A stretch of DNA of 64,000 bases. Origin: Amycolatopsis jejuensis. Its GTDB lineage: Bacteria > Actinomycetota > Actinomycetes > Mycobacteriales > Pseudonocardiaceae. A program made the position numbers and the translations under genes. The stretch's first letter is position 1; each line of letters begins with the position of its first letter. This document shows positions 27,771 through 36,776 of the stretch, one piece after another. The stretch covers positions 124,001-188,000 of the forward strand of contig NZ_JNYZ01000014.1 in the NCBI RefSeq assembly GCF_000717335.1, in the 5' to 3' direction. The notes under the pieces were generated by a model. The model searched no databases, had not been told where the DNA came from, and saw nothing but the letters and a program-made list of their open reading frames with translations.

Positions 27771-28260
27771 ACCCGGGAGGGGCCCGGATCGGCCCGGGGA
27801 GTCCGATCCGGGGCGCGGCAGGCGGCTCGCGGTCGACGTCGGATCTGTCCGGGTCGGGGTCGCACTGAGCGATCCCGCCCCGGTCCTCGCGAGCCCGCTC
27901 GTTACCCTCTCCCGTGATGCGAAGGACGACAGCGATCTCGACCGGCTTGCCGATCTCGTCACCGAACACGAGGTGGTCGAGGTGATCGTGGGCTTGCCGA
28001 GGACGCTGGCGAACCGGCAGGGCGCGGCCGCGGAACTGGCTGTCGCGTATGCGGAAAAGCTTGCCGGGCGCGTGGGGGACGTGCCGGTCCGGCTGGCCGA
28101 CGAAAGGTTGACGACGGTCACCGCGTCGCGAATGCTGTCCCAGCGGGGGGTCAAGGGACGCAAGCAGCGCGCCGTGGTGGACCAGGCCGCGGCGGTCGAG
28201 ATCCTGCAAGCCTGGCTCGACGCCGCCGCCGCGCACCGCGCCCGGAAAGGCGATTCATGA
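27760..28260 (+). CDS. ruvX: YqgF/RuvX family putative Holliday junction resolvase
   Basis: The 166-residue protein has an RNase H-like fold with [16 protein letters not shown] (first catalytic Asp), [17 protein letters not shown] (Glu) and [13 protein letters not shown] (last Asp), consistent with pre-16S rRNA processing nuclease/resolvase RuvX. The only start that reaches the conserved core is TTG 27760, which overlaps the alaS end by 11 bases; no ATG or GTG lies between. It is coupled to mltG by an ATGA overlap. Confidence 0.87.
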   Translation: MAARPGRGPDRPGESDPGRGRRLAVDVGSVRVGVALSDPAPVLASPLVTLSRDAKDDSDLDRLADLVTEHEVVEVIVGLPRTLANRQGAAAELAVAYAEKLAGRVGDVPVRLADERLTTVTASRMLSQRGVKGRKQRAVVDQAAAVEILQAWLDAAAAHRARKGDS

Positions 28261-30341
28261 CCGACGGCCCCGAAATCCCGGGCGGCCGCCGCCGGCTGCG
28301 CGACCCGGACGCCCCTCGCGGGCGCCGCCGGGCCCGCGAGCCCGGCACCGAACCTCCCGCAGCGCCCGGCCGTGGTCTGCCGCCCCCGGGCGACGAAGGA
28401 CCCCGATCCGGCGAAGGCGCGCCTCGCCGTGCCCGCGGTGACGGACCGGCTCGCGCAGCTCGACGGCCTGACGAAGGGGCCGCCGCACGCCGAGCAGCCG
28501 GGGAAGCACCGCGTGGACCCGTAACCGGTGGTCGCCGTTCGGCAGACGGCGCACCCCGGCCCGCCGCTCGCCGCGCTCCGGCCGGTGAAGACGCGCCGGA
28601 AAGTGCACGGCAGGCGGCTGAGGGAGCACCCGGCCGCCGTCGCCGCCGTGAGACGCCGCCCGAACGTCCGCAGCGTTCGCGGATTTCGGAGTCGGGGTGG
28701 GACCTCCCGCCCCATGCTGCCGACGACCTCCCGCGAGCCCGTCCGCGCCGGATTGCGCCGGAGGACGAGCCGGGTGGCCGCCGTCGCCGTCCCGAACCGG
28801 CCGAACCCCCGCCCTCGGGCCGCCGTCGCCGTCGCGAGGACGCCGAGGAGCCGGGTGGCCGCCGGGCACCCGAGGTACCGCCGCGCGCGCCCGTCCCGCC
28901 GCCGGACGGTTCGATGCCGCCGGATCCCCGCTTCGCCGACGGTTCGATGCCCCGGGACCCGCGGTTCGCCGGGGCCTCCATGCCGCGTGACCCCCGTGAC
29001 CCCCGTGATCCCCGGGGCCTGCCGCAGCCGAGGCGGCGCCGTCCGGTCGAGCAGCCCACCGACGTGATCCCCGCCGTGCCCGCCGAGGAGCCGATCGACG
29101 ACCTCTTCGACGAGCACGATCCCGAGTACGACCCCGAGTACGAATACGACGACTACGAGGACGACGACTACGCCGAACCGGAGGAAGAACCGGTCGACGA
29201 GCCACCCGCGAAGCGGCCCCGCAAGAAGCGCAAACGGGCATTCGGCTGGATCGCGGCGGTGGTGGTACTGGCGCTGCTTGCCGGTGGCGCGTGGTTCGGG
29301 TACCAGAAGATCTTCGGGTACGCGGATTTCGACGGCTCCGGCCAGGGTGACGCGCTCGTGCAGGTCGAGGACGGCGACACGACGTCCGCGATCGGCGCGA
29401 AGCTCACCGACGCCGGGGTCGTCGCGAGTTCTCGGGCGTTCGTCAAGGCAGGCGCCGAAAACATCGCGCTCAGCCGCATCCAGCAGGGGTATTACCTGAT
29501 GCGGCAGCACATGTCGGGGGAGAGCGCGGTCGAGCTGATCACGTCGGCGCCGGCCCGCGTCGGGCGGCTGGAGATCCGTCCGTACACGCAGTTCGACGAC
29601 ATCACGCAACCCGGCGGCAAGGTGACGCCGGGGGTGTTCAGCCTGATGTCGAAGGCGTCCTGCGCGACGGTGAACGGGAAGAGCACGTGCCTGCCGGTGG
29701 AGGAGCTGCGCAAGACAGTCGCCGACGCCGACCTCAAGGCGCTCGGCGCCCCCGAATGGGCGCTCGGCGACGCGGGCAAGGCGCTCAGCAAGGACAAACG
29801 GCTCGAAGGCCTGATCGCGCCGGGCGTGTACGACGTGAAACCCGGCTGGTCCGCGACGGAGCTGATCACCTACCTGGTGAAACAGTCCGCCGATGCGATG
29901 CAGGCGGCCGGGCTCGGCGCGCAGAACACCGGGCCGGGGATGACGCCGTACCAGACGCTGATCATCGCGTCGCTGATCGAGCGCGAGGCGATCAAACCGG
30001 ACTTCGGCAAGATCTCGCGGGTCATCTACAACCGGCTCGCGCAGCACACCAAGCTGCAGCTGGACTCGACGGTGAACTACGTGCTCGACCGTCCGACGCT
30101 GCTCACCAAGCCCGAAGACCGCGAGAAAGCCGGGCCCTACAACACGTACTCCATCCCGGCCCTGCCGCCGACCCCGATCGCGGTCCCCAGCTCGGAGGCG
30201 ATCAAGGCGGCGCTCGACCCGGCCGCGGGTGCTTGGATCTTCTTCGTGAAGTGCGAGAAGGACGGTCATTCGTGCTTCGCGGTCACGAATGACGAGCACA
30301 ACGACAACAAGCGCCTGGCGCAGTCCCGTGGCGTCTACTGA
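28257..30341 (+). CDS. mltG: Endolytic transglycosylase MltG with long cytoplasmic N-terminal extension
   Basis: This 694-residue enzyme cleaves nascent peptidoglycan strands. A single transmembrane helix ([19 protein letters not shown], about residue 331) separates a ~325-residue cytoplasmic part from the extracytoplasmic LysM-like and YceG/MltG catalytic domain. The catalytic Glu is Glu575 in [10 protein letters not shown]. Further conserved segments are [32 protein letters not shown] and [13 protein letters not shown]. The N-terminal part is Arg/Pro/Gly-rich, then strongly acidic ([18 protein letters not shown]), and looks disordered. It is coupled to ruvX and overlaps aroE. Confidence 0.9.
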   Translation: MTDGPEIPGGRRRLRDPDAPRGRRRAREPGTEPPAAPGRGLPPPGDEGPRSGEGAPRRARGDGPARAARRPDEGAAARRAAGEAPRGPVTGGRRSADGAPRPAARRAPAGEDAPESARQAAEGAPGRRRRRETPPERPQRSRISESGWDLPPHAADDLPRARPRRIAPEDEPGGRRRRPEPAEPPPSGRRRRREDAEEPGGRRAPEVPPRAPVPPPDGSMPPDPRFADGSMPRDPRFAGASMPRDPRDPRDPRGLPQPRRRRPVEQPTDVIPAVPAEEPIDDLFDEHDPEYDPEYEYDDYEDDDYAEPEEEPVDEPPAKRPRKKRKRAFGWIAAVVVLALLAGGAWFGYQKIFGYADFDGSGQGDALVQVEDGDTTSAIGAKLTDAGVVASSRAFVKAGAENIALSRIQQGYYLMRQHMSGESAVELITSAPARVGRLEIRPYTQFDDITQPGGKVTPGVFSLMSKASCATVNGKSTCLPVEELRKTVADADLKALGAPEWALGDAGKALSKDKRLEGLIAPGVYDVKPGWSATELITYLVKQSADAMQAAGLGAQNTGPGMTPYQTLIIASLIEREAIKPDFGKISRVIYNRLAQHTKLQLDSTVNYVLDRPTLLTKPEDREKAGPYNTYSIPALPPTPIAVPSSEAIKAALDPAAGAWIFFVKCEKDGHSCFAVTNDEHNDNKRLAQSRGVY

Positions 30342-31182
30342 CGGCCCGCGCCGCGCCGCAGTGCTGGGCAAGCCGGTGGCGCATTCGCTGTCACCGGTGC
30401 TGCACCGTGCGGCGTTCGCGGCACTGGGCCTGGACGGCTGGACGTACGACCGCTTCGAGACAGACGCGGACGAGCTGCCGGGTTTCGTGGACGGTCTCGG
30501 CCCGGAATGGGTCGGCCTGTCGGTCACCATGCCCGGCAAGCGGCGCGCGCTCGAGCACGCCAGCGAGGTCACGCCGAGGGCAGCGGCGGTCGGCGCGGCG
30601 AACACCTTGGTACGCCAGGGTGGTGGCTGGCTCGCCGACTGCACGGACGTCGACGGCGTGACCGGTGCTTTGCAGGCAGCTGGCGGTTACACCGCGGGGG
30701 ACCAGGCGGTGGTCCTGGGCGCCGGTGGGACGGCTGCTGCCGCGGTGGTCGGCTTGGCTGCCCTGGGCGTCACGACGGTGTCTTTGGTGGTGCGAGAACC
30801 GGCGCGGGCAACGGAAACTGTGGACGCGGCCAAGCGGGCGGGGCTGGCCGTGGAGGTGCTGCGATGGTCCGAAGTGGGCTTCGCGGACCTGGCCGGCCGC
30901 GCGGCGGTGCTGGTGAACACGGTGCCGCCGGACGCGGTCGTGCCGCACGTCGCGGAGCTTTCCCGGATCGGCAGCGTGCTCGACGTGATCTACCACCCCT
31001 GGCCGACGCCCCTCGCCGAGGCAGTGGACCGGCGCGGCGGCGGGCTTGCGACGGGGCTGGACATGTTGCTGCACCAGGCTTTCGGCCAGGCAGAGCAGTT
31101 CACCGGACAGCCTGCGCCGCGCGCAGCAATGCGGGACGCTCTGCGCGCGGCAACGGGGAATATCCTTCCACTGCCGATCTGA
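30328..31182 (+). CDS. aroE: Shikimate dehydrogenase
   Basis: The 284-residue enzyme reduces 3-dehydroshikimate with NADPH. Substrate-binding HSLSPVLH, the catalytic Lys in VTMPGKRRA, the NADP motif VLGAGGTAAAAV and CTDVDG are present. GTG 30328 overlaps the 3' end of mltG by 14 bases and matches the family's N-terminus (RRAAVLGKP). The other shikimate genes are at 39.6-43.3 kb. Confidence 0.9.
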   Translation: MASTDGPRRAAVLGKPVAHSLSPVLHRAAFAALGLDGWTYDRFETDADELPGFVDGLGPEWVGLSVTMPGKRRALEHASEVTPRAAAVGAANTLVRQGGGWLADCTDVDGVTGALQAAGGYTAGDQAVVLGAGGTAAAAVVGLAALGVTTVSLVVREPARATETVDAAKRAGLAVEVLRWSEVGFADLAGRAAVLVNTVPPDAVVPHVAELSRIGSVLDVIYHPWPTPLAEAVDRRGGGLATGLDMLLHQAFGQAEQFTGQPAPRAAMRDALRAATGNILPLPI

Positions 31183-31185
31183 CTG

Positions 31186-32001
31186 TTACCCGGCGAGCTC
31201 GCCCAGCACGGCGTCCGTGAACGGCGGCCACACTTCTGCGGCCCACGGCCCGAACGAGCGGTCCGCGAGCGCGACACAAGCGAAGCCGACATCCGGGTCG
31301 ACCCACAGGAAGGTGCCGGACTGCCCGAAGTGGCCGAACGTCCGCGGCGAGCTCTTCGCACCCGTCCAATGTGGACTCTTGTGGTCCCGCAGCTCGAACC
31401 CGAGCCCCCAGTCATTGGGCTTCTGGTGGCCGAATCCGGGTAACACGCCGTTCAAGCCGGGGAAAGCGACCTCGGTGGCGGCGTTGACGGTTTCCGGCGC
31501 GAGCAGCTTGGGAGACTGCAGTTCGGCGGCAAACCGCAGCAGATCGTCCAATGTGGACACGGCGCCGGAGGCGGGGGACCCGTCGAGCCGCGTGGCCGTC
31601 ATCCCGAGCGGCGCCAGCAGCGCTTCCCGCTGGTACGTGGCGAAATCGATGTCGGAGTGTTCGGCCAGCGTGTCCGCCAGCTCCTCGAACCCGGCGTTGG
31701 AGTACAGCCGCCGGGTGCCGGGCCGGGCCATCGCCTTGTGGGCGTCGAAGGCGAGCCCGGACGTGTGCGCGAGCAGATGCGCGACGGTGGACCCTTCGGG
31801 ACCGGCGGGCGTGTCCAGCTCGACGACGCCTTCCTCCACCGCGACGTGCGCCGTGTACGCCGTGAGCAGCTTGGTGACCGACGCCAGCCGGAACGGCCGG
31901 TCAGCGTCCCCGTGCCGTCCGCGGACCTCGCCGGAGGCGGACACCACCCCGGCGGCAGCGTTGTCCACCGGCCATTCGTCGATCAGGCGCAGGCTCTCCA
32001 T
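31186..32001 (-). CDS. Beta-lactamase-family serine hydrolase
   Basis: The 271-residue protein belongs to the class C/penicillin-binding-like serine hydrolases. The SxxK nucleophile motif is SVTK near residue 41, the YxN motif is YSN, and HFGQSG stands in the place of the KTG-like motif. No signal peptide is seen, which suggests a cytoplasmic esterase or peptidase rather than a secreted beta-lactamase. It faces aroE with only three bases between the two stop codons. Confidence 0.82.
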   Translation of the reverse strand: MESLRLIDEWPVDNAAAGVVSASGEVRGRHGDADRPFRLASVTKLLTAYTAHVAVEEGVVELDTPAGPEGSTVAHLLAHTSGLAFDAHKAMARPGTRRLYSNAGFEELADTLAEHSDIDFATYQREALLAPLGMTATRLDGSPASGAVSTLDDLLRFAAELQSPKLLAPETVNAATEVAFPGLNGVLPGFGHQKPNDWGLGFELRDHKSPHWTGAKSSPRTFGHFGQSGTFLWVDPDVGFACVALADRSFGPWAAEVWPPFTDAVLGELAG

Positions 32002-32080
32002 GCCGTCAGCCTAATGGGCGCACGCGGGGGCCATCCGGGCCGGTTTCCCGGCGCCGGATGACCCCCGTGCGGAACGGTAT

Positions 32081-32350
32081 CTACTGAGCGTCGAGGTCGG
32101 TCGCGACCAGCTCGGCGACGGCTTCCACCGCCGCCTCGGCCCCGTCTCCCTCGGCGCTGATGACCACCTCGTCGCCGTACGCGGCGGCCAGGGTCATCAG
32201 GTTGAGCACGCTGCCGGCGGCCACCGGTTCGCCGCCGTCCTTGGCGATCTGCACCGCCACGGGCTGGGCCGCAGCCGCCTTGGCGACGAGTGCGGCCGGA
32301 CGGGCGTGCAGCCCCACCTTGCTGGCCACGGTGACGCGTTTCTCCGGCAT
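32081..32350 (-). CDS. ptsH: Phosphocarrier protein HPr
   Basis: The 89-residue protein passes phosphate from enzyme I to the sugar-specific EIIA. His15 lies in KVGLHARPAALV, and the regulatory serine region SVLNLMTLAA is recognisable. It is the last gene of a minus-strand run GntR regulator - EIIC - HPr, 25 bases after the EIIC stop. Enzyme I (ptsI) is not in the window. Confidence 0.92.
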   Translation of the reverse strand: MPEKRVTVASKVGLHARPAALVAKAAAAQPVAVQIAKDGGEPVAAGSVLNLMTLAAAYGDEVVISAEGDGAEAAVEAVAELVATDLDAQ

Positions 32351-32375
32351 GGTGTTCCTCTCGGTTTCTGTCGGG

Positions 32376-33614
32376 TTACTTCGCGGACGTGCGCTCGAGG
32401 TCGGCCTCGACCGAATCGTCCTCCCGGCCCGGGGTGCGCAGGTTCCACTTGGTGATCACGAACCGGAACACCGCGTAGTAGATCACGGCCAGCACGAGCC
32501 CGATCGGGATGATCAGCCAGGCCTTGTGCGCGGTGTCCAGCGACGAGTTCAGCGCGAAGTCGATCGCCCCGCCGGAGAACGAGAACCCGAGGTGGATGCC
32601 GAGTGCGTTGCAGACCGCGAGGGAGACGCCGGTCATCACCGCGTGGAAGATGTAGAGCGGCCACGCGACGAACATGAACGCGAACTCGATCGGCTCGGTC
32701 ACGCCGGTGACGAACGCGGTGAGCGCGGCCGAGATCATGATGCTGCCGACGACCTTCTTCTGCCCCGGCCGGGCGGTGTGCATGATCGCCAGCGCCGCGG
32801 CGGGCAGCGCGAACATCATGATCGGGAAGAACCCGGTCATGAACGTGCCGGAACCCTGCACGTGGTTGAAGAAGTTGGTGAGGTCGCCGCCGCCGAAGAT
32901 GAACCACACCGGCACGTTCAGCAGCTGGTGCAGGCCGACCGGGATCAGCAGGCGGTTGAGCAGGCCGTAGACGCCGCCACCGACGACCGGCGACCCGACG
33001 ACCGCCTCGCCCGCCGAGGTGATGGCCTGGTCGACGTACTTGAACACCAGGCCGAAGATCACGCCGAGCACGATCATCACGAGCGCGGTGATGATCGGCA
33101 CGAACCGGCGGCCGCCGAAGAAGGCCAGCCAGGACGGCAGCTTGATCCGGTGGTAGCGCTGCCACAGCAGGGCCGCCACGATGCCGGACACGATGCCGGT
33201 CAGCACGCTGTAGGGCCAGTGGATCGGCGCGAGGTCCCAGCCCGGCTTGTAGCCCTGCTGGCTCTTGATCGGGGCGATCGCCTGGATCACCTTGTTGAAC
33301 ACGACCCAGCCGATGACGGCGGCGACGGCCGTCGAGCCGTCGCCCTTGCGGGCGAACCCGACCGCGATGCCGATCGCGAAGATCAGCGGCAGCCAGTCGA
33401 AGATGCCGCCGCCCGCCGCGCCGATCACGTCGGCGGCTTTGCCCCAGTTCAGGCCGTCCTTGCCGAGGACGTCGTCCTGGCCGAGCCGGTTGAGCAACCC
33501 TGCGGCGGGCAGGGTCGCGATGGGCAGCATGAGGCTGCGGCCGAAGCGCTGCAGTCCCGCGATACCGCTGCCGCCCTTCTTCCCGCCGGCCCCAGCCGCG
33601 GTGGTGGCGCTCAT
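32376..33614 (-). CDS. PTS transporter EIIC subunit, glucose/N-acetylglucosamine family
   Basis: This 412-residue integral membrane permease (about ten hydrophobic segments) starts FGRSLMLPIATLPAAGLLNR, the hallmark of the glucose/GlcNAc EIIC family, and has HQLLNVPVWFIFG and the GVTEPIEFAFMF signature. No EIIB or EIIA domain is fused; separate EIIB and EIIA genes run divergently at 34.65-35.34 kb, as in Streptomyces GlcNAc systems. Its ATG overlaps the regulator's stop (ATGA). GlcNAc is the likely substrate given the DasR-type control, though glucose is possible. Confidence 0.88.
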   Translation of the reverse strand: MSATTAAGAGGKKGGSGIAGLQRFGRSLMLPIATLPAAGLLNRLGQDDVLGKDGLNWGKAADVIGAAGGGIFDWLPLIFAIGIAVGFARKGDGSTAVAAVIGWVVFNKVIQAIAPIKSQQGYKPGWDLAPIHWPYSVLTGIVSGIVAALLWQRYHRIKLPSWLAFFGGRRFVPIITALVMIVLGVIFGLVFKYVDQAITSAGEAVVGSPVVGGGVYGLLNRLLIPVGLHQLLNVPVWFIFGGGDLTNFFNHVQGSGTFMTGFFPIMMFALPAAALAIMHTARPGQKKVVGSIMISAALTAFVTGVTEPIEFAFMFVAWPLYIFHAVMTGVSLAVCNALGIHLGFSFSGGAIDFALNSSLDTAHKAWLIIPIGLVLAVIYYAVFRFVITKWNLRTPGREDDSVEADLERTSAK

Positions 33615-34408
33615 CGGATACCTCCATTGTGGGGTTGGTCGCCGGAGCCCGGGGTGCTCCGGTCCAGCTGCATGGTCACCTGGTAGTGATCCCCCCGGTA
33701 CCAGGACGTCATGTCCTCCACCGGCTCCCCGTTCGCACTGGAGACCCGGCGGAAGACGAGTAGCGGACTGCCGGTGCGCATGCCGAGCAGGCGCGCCGTC
33801 TCGCGGTCCGCGGATTCGGCCCACACCGTCTGGTACGCGTGGTCCGGCCGGAGCCCGAACTGCTCGGCCAGCTGCGCGTACAGCGAACGGGTGAGGTCGA
33901 GGCCGAGCAGGCCCGGCGTCCGGCCCGCGTGGTACCAGCCGCGTTCCACGGCCAGCGGCACGCCGTCCGCCCGCCGCAGCCGCACCAGCCGGTGCGCGGG
34001 TACGCCGTCGGCGAGGCCGAGTGCGTGCGCCGAGGTCACCGGCGGGATTTCGGTCGAGGTCGAGATGACCTCGGTGGCCGGGGTGAGCCCGCGCCGGCGC
34101 ATGTCGTCGGTGAACGACATCAGGTACACCTGCAGTTCCATCCGCCGCGCGGCGGTGAAGGTGCCCTTGCCCCTGACCCTGGCCAGCAGACCTTCCTCGA
34201 CCAGCTTCCCGATCGCCGAGCGCACGGTCAGCCGGGACACGCCGTAGTGCTGCGCGAGCTCCCGTTCGGACGGGATCGGCGAACCCGGCGGGAGCTCGCG
34301 CTCCACCAGGCGGCGCAGGATCTCCCGCAGCTGGGCGTGCTTCGGCGTCGGCCCGTTGACCACGCGGTCGGCCGGGTCGGGCGGCGGGACGTGCGCGGCT
34401 GCGCTCAT
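33611..34408 (-). CDS. GntR/HutC-family regulator (DasR-like)
   Basis: The 265-residue protein has an N-terminal winged helix (ELAQHYGVSRLTVRSAIGKL) and a C-terminal UTRA ligand domain (RLRRADGVPLAVERGWYH; MTSWYRGDHYQV). It closely resembles DasR, which binds dre operators and is released by glucosamine-6-phosphate. Dre-like sites lie just upstream. ATG 34408 is used; in-frame sequence further upstream runs through a dre site. GGGGAGGGG precedes the start, and GTG 34417 is an alternative. Confidence 0.85.
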   Translation of the reverse strand: MSAAAHVPPPDPADRVVNGPTPKHAQLREILRRLVERELPPGSPIPSERELAQHYGVSRLTVRSAIGKLVEEGLLARVRGKGTFTAARRMELQVYLMSFTDDMRRRGLTPATEVISTSTEIPPVTSAHALGLADGVPAHRLVRLRRADGVPLAVERGWYHAGRTPGLLGLDLTRSLYAQLAEQFGLRPDHAYQTVWAESADRETARLLGMRTGSPLLVFRRVSSANGEPVEDMTSWYRGDHYQVTMQLDRSTPGSGDQPHNGGIR

Positions 34409-34479
34409 CGCGGTCACCCCTCCCCTCGTCACCGGTGCACCGGGCCGGTGCTCGCGTCCGGGCCGGAAGATTGGTACGT

Positions 34480-34495
34480 TCCGGTCTAGACCAAT
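34480..34495. promoter_or_regulatory. dre-like operator 1 (DasR site)
   Basis: TCCGGTCTAGACCAAT contains the core GGTCTAGACCA of the dre consensus ACTGGTCTAGACCACT (13 of 16 positions). It sits 72 bases before the regulator's ATG and 157 bases before the EIIB start, in the shared divergent promoter region. Confidence 0.75.
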
Positions 34496-34596
34496 CATCT
34501 GATGGGGCAGGATGCTCCGCAGTGCGAGCAGGTGTCAACCACCGTTACGCGTTCGTGCCCGGCTGCGCCGGGCAAGGCGGCAAACGGCGTAGTACT

Positions 34597-34612
34597 GGTG
34601 GTACAGACCCCG
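34597..34612. promoter_or_regulatory. dre-like operator 2 (DasR site)
   Basis: GGTGGTACAGACCCCG keeps both TGGT and AGACC half-sites of the dre consensus with correct spacing (about 10 of 16 positions). It lies 40 bases before the EIIB start, a suitable repressor position for the ptsB-crr operon. It is weaker than site 1. Confidence 0.5.
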
Positions 34613-34651
34613 GCTCCAGGTGGGAAACCAACGGGATATGAGGAGGCCGCG

Positions 34652-34888
34652 ATGGCGGATGACAGGCCGGAGAAAATTCTCGCGGCGCTCGGCGGCGCGG
34701 ACAACGTCGTGGAGATCGAGGGCTGCATCACGCGGCTGCGGTGCGAGCTCGAGGACGTGTCGCTCGTCGACGAGCCGGCGCTGAAGGCGGCCGGGGCGAT
34801 GGGGGTGGTGAGGATGGGCGCCGCGGTCCAGGTGATCGTCGGGCCCGAGGCGGACACCATCGCGAGCGACATCGAGGACTTGATGTGA
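34652..34888 (+). CDS. PTS EIIB subunit, glucose/N-acetylglucosamine type
   Basis: This 78-residue stand-alone EIIB domain carries the phosphorylated Cys in the motif EIEGCITRLRCEL and the following VGPEAD segment. AGGAGG at 34641-34646 fixes ATG 34652 as the start and rules out the longer upstream frame from 34502. Together with the EIIA gene and the divergent EIIC it forms one sugar transporter. The stop overlaps the EIIA start (GTGA). Confidence 0.9.
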   Translation: MADDRPEKILAALGGADNVVEIEGCITRLRCELEDVSLVDEPALKAAGAMGVVRMGAAVQVIVGPEADTIASDIEDLM

Positions 34889-35340
34889 GCCTGCGGATCC
34901 TGAGCCCGGTCGCGGGCGAGGTCGTCGCGATCACCGAGGTACCCGACCCGGTGTTCGCCGAGGCGATGGTGGGTCCCGGGATCGCCGTGCGGCCGTCCGG
35001 CGGGCGGTCGGACGCGGTCGCACCGGTCGACGGCACCGTGGTCACGCTGCATCCGCACGCGTACGTGGTGGCCACCGAGGACGGCCGTGGCGTGCTGGTC
35101 CACCTCGGCATCGACACGGTCAAGGAGAAGGGCGACGGGTTCACCCTGCACGTCGTCAAGGGCGAGGCGGTGCGCGCGGGCCAGCCGGTGGTGAGCTGGG
35201 ACCCGGAGGCGGTCGCGGAGAAGGGCTACTCGCCGATCGTGCCGGTGGTCGGGCTCGACGCGTCCGCGGACGTGCTGGCCGGGCTCGAAACCGGGCGCAC
35301 CGTCGCGGCGGGCGACGAGCTGTTCACCTGGAACGGCTGA
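34885..35340 (+). CDS. crr: PTS EIIA subunit, glucose family
   Basis: The 151-residue EIIA-Glc type protein has the phospho-acceptor His in VLVHLGIDTVK, preceded by APVDGTVVTLHPHAY with the second active-site His. It takes phosphate from HPr and passes it to EIIB. The gene is coupled to EIIB by a GTGA overlap and ends in a long bidirectional hairpin. Confidence 0.9.
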   Translation: MSLRILSPVAGEVVAITEVPDPVFAEAMVGPGIAVRPSGGRSDAVAPVDGTVVTLHPHAYVVATEDGRGVLVHLGIDTVKEKGDGFTLHVVKGEAVRAGQPVVSWDPEAVAEKGYSPIVPVVGLDASADVLAGLETGRTVAAGDELFTWNG

Positions 35341-35393
35341 CCGGAACCGCCCTTTGTGGACGGTCACCGTCCACAAAGGGCGGTTCCGGTCAG
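35337..35393. terminator. Perfect 28-bp-arm bidirectional hairpin between crr and the Rieske gene
   Basis: The 57-base sequence is a perfect inverted repeat with 28-bp arms and a one-base centre (35365). It includes the crr stop codon on one side and the complement of the Rieske gene stop on the other, so it probably terminates both convergent transcripts. There is no T-run. Confidence 0.88.
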
Positions 35394-35803
35394 CCGGTGA
35401 CGACCTCCCCGTTCTCCACCTTCACGGTCACCTTCGCGAGTGGTTCGCTCGCCGGGCCGTTGACCACGGCGCCGGTGAGCGCGTCGAAGATCGAACCGTG
35501 GCACGCGCAGTGCACCTGGCCGTTCGCCGGCGGGTTGACCGTGCAGCCCTGATGCGTGCAGACGGCGCTGAAACACGAGACCGACCCGGCTGCCGGCTGC
35601 GCGACGATCACGTTCTGCCCGTCCGGGGTTTTCGCGGATTTCGCTTGTCCCACCGGCACTTCCGCCAGCGCGATCACCTTGCCGCCGGGTTTCGGGGCGG
35701 CCTGCCCGCTGTCGTCGCTTCCACAGGCGGCGAGCGTGACGGTGGCGGCGGTGGCTCCGGTGGCAGCGAGGACGGCACGGCGGGAGTGCAGTTCGGCAGT
35801 CAT
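35390..35803 (-). CDS. Rieske [2Fe-2S] lipoprotein, probable Tat substrate
   Basis: The 137-residue protein has a twin-Arg-containing signal (SRRAVLAATGATAAT) followed by a lipobox (LAAC), so it is probably exported by Tat and lipid-anchored outside the membrane. The cluster ligands are in CTHQGC and CACHGSIFD, the Rieske CxH...CxxH pattern. It is a single-domain electron-transfer protein of unknown partner. ATG 35803 is chosen because it places the signal peptide at the N-terminus; an open frame continues to 35893. Confidence 0.88.
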   Translation of the reverse strand: MTAELHSRRAVLAATGATAATVTLAACGSDDSGQAAPKPGGKVIALAEVPVGQAKSAKTPDGQNVIVAQPAAGSVSCFSAVCTHQGCTVNPPANGQVHCACHGSIFDALTGAVVNGPASEPLAKVTVKVENGEVVTG

Positions 35804-35913
35804 GCCCTGAGCAACGAATCCGGTTGCCGTCCGGTTCAGGTGAACCGGCGCGGGACCGGGCGCGTGTAGTCCGTATCCGGCATCATCCGGCATCCGGACG
35901 GAAGGAGACGGGC

Positions 35914-36303
35914 ATGCTGGCGACGTGGATGCGCGTGCTGGGCGCGCTGGGTCTCGCAGGCTCGGCGGCGATCCATTTCTACCTGTACTGGGGCAGCGGT
36001 TACGCCGACATTCCCGTGGTCGGGCCGTTGTTCCTGGTGAACGGCATCGCGGGCGTGGTGATCGCGGTCGCGCTGCTCACCTGGCGGCACTGGCTGCCGG
36101 CGTTCTTCACCCTCGGCTTCGGCGCGGTGACGCTGGTGGCGTACCTGCTGTCGGTCACGGTCGGGTTCTACGGGGTGCACGACCAGTTCAACAGCCAGTA
36201 CGAGTACTGGGGCGTGGTCACCGAGGCGGTGTGCGTGATCTGCGGCCTGGTGCTGCTGGTACAGGCGGTGCGGGCCCGGCAGCCCGCGGTTTCGGCAGGC
36301 TAG
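35914..36303 (+). CDS. Small four-helix membrane protein
   Basis: I do not assign a function to this 129-residue protein. It has about four hydrophobic helices, with AAIHFYLYWGSGYADIPVVG between the first two. GAAGGAGA at 35901-35908 supports ATG 35914. It is divergent from the Rieske gene, sharing a 110-base promoter region, and its stop overlaps the convergent PPOX gene by four bases. Confidence 0.75.
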   Translation: MLATWMRVLGALGLAGSAAIHFYLYWGSGYADIPVVGPLFLVNGIAGVVIAVALLTWRHWLPAFFTLGFGAVTLVAYLLSVTVGFYGVHDQFNSQYEYWGVVTEAVCVICGLVLLVQAVRARQPAVSAG

Positions 36304-36695
36304 TACCGGTAGCGGTGGACGGTTTCCGGCCGGAGCACGATCCGGACCTGCTCGGTCCCGAGGATCCCGGCGAGGTCGGCGGCGCGGGCCGGGTCGGCGA
36401 GGTCCCAGTACCGCGCGGCCAGCCGGCGAGCCAGGTCGTGCCCGCCCGCAGGTTCGATCGTGACCCGGCCGGCCACCGCCACCCACCGCTCGCGCTCCCC
36501 GACCGGCGCGGCGACGACGATCGACGCGCTGGGGTCGCTGCGCAACCGGCGGATCTTGGCCGAGTCCGGCGGCGTGAACAGCTGGATCGTGCCGTCGGCG
36601 GCCTCGTACCAGACCGGCCGCGGCTGGGCGCCGGTGGCGGCGAAGAAGCCGTGCAGGGGGCGGCGGAGGAACTCGAGGTCTTCGTCGGTCAGCAT
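36300..36695 (-). CDS. Pyridoxamine 5'-phosphate oxidase-like (PPOX/FDOR) protein
   Basis: The 131-residue protein has the split beta-barrel pattern of small flavin- or F420-binding PPOX-class proteins: RPVWYEAADGTIQLFT, SAKIRRLRSDPSASIVVAAP and WVAVAGRVTIE. The physiological substrate and cofactor are unknown. ATG 36695 fits the family's short N-terminus. Confidence 0.78.
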   Translation of the reverse strand: MLTDEDLEFLRRPLHGFFAATGAQPRPVWYEAADGTIQLFTPPDSAKIRRLRSDPSASIVVAAPVGERERWVAVAGRVTIEPAGGHDLARRLAARYWDLADPARAADLAGILGTEQVRIVLRPETVHRYRY

Positions 36696-36776
36696 GGGTC
36701 CAGTAAACCCGGCTCGCTTCGGACGATCCCATCGGCAGGACGCCGGTTCGCCTGTCCGTTCGTCTAGGTTGGGGGA

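Noticed and set aside
24819-30644. Very long minus-strand open frame (about 1941 codons) opposite alaS, ruvX and mltG
   Set aside because: It is antisense to three well-supported genes, has no recognisable domains, and stays open because high-GC codon bias removes stops from that frame.
34502-34651. Longer EIIB reading frame starting at 34502
   Set aside because: The extra N-terminus covers the operator region and is not family-like; AGGAGG directly supports ATG 34652.
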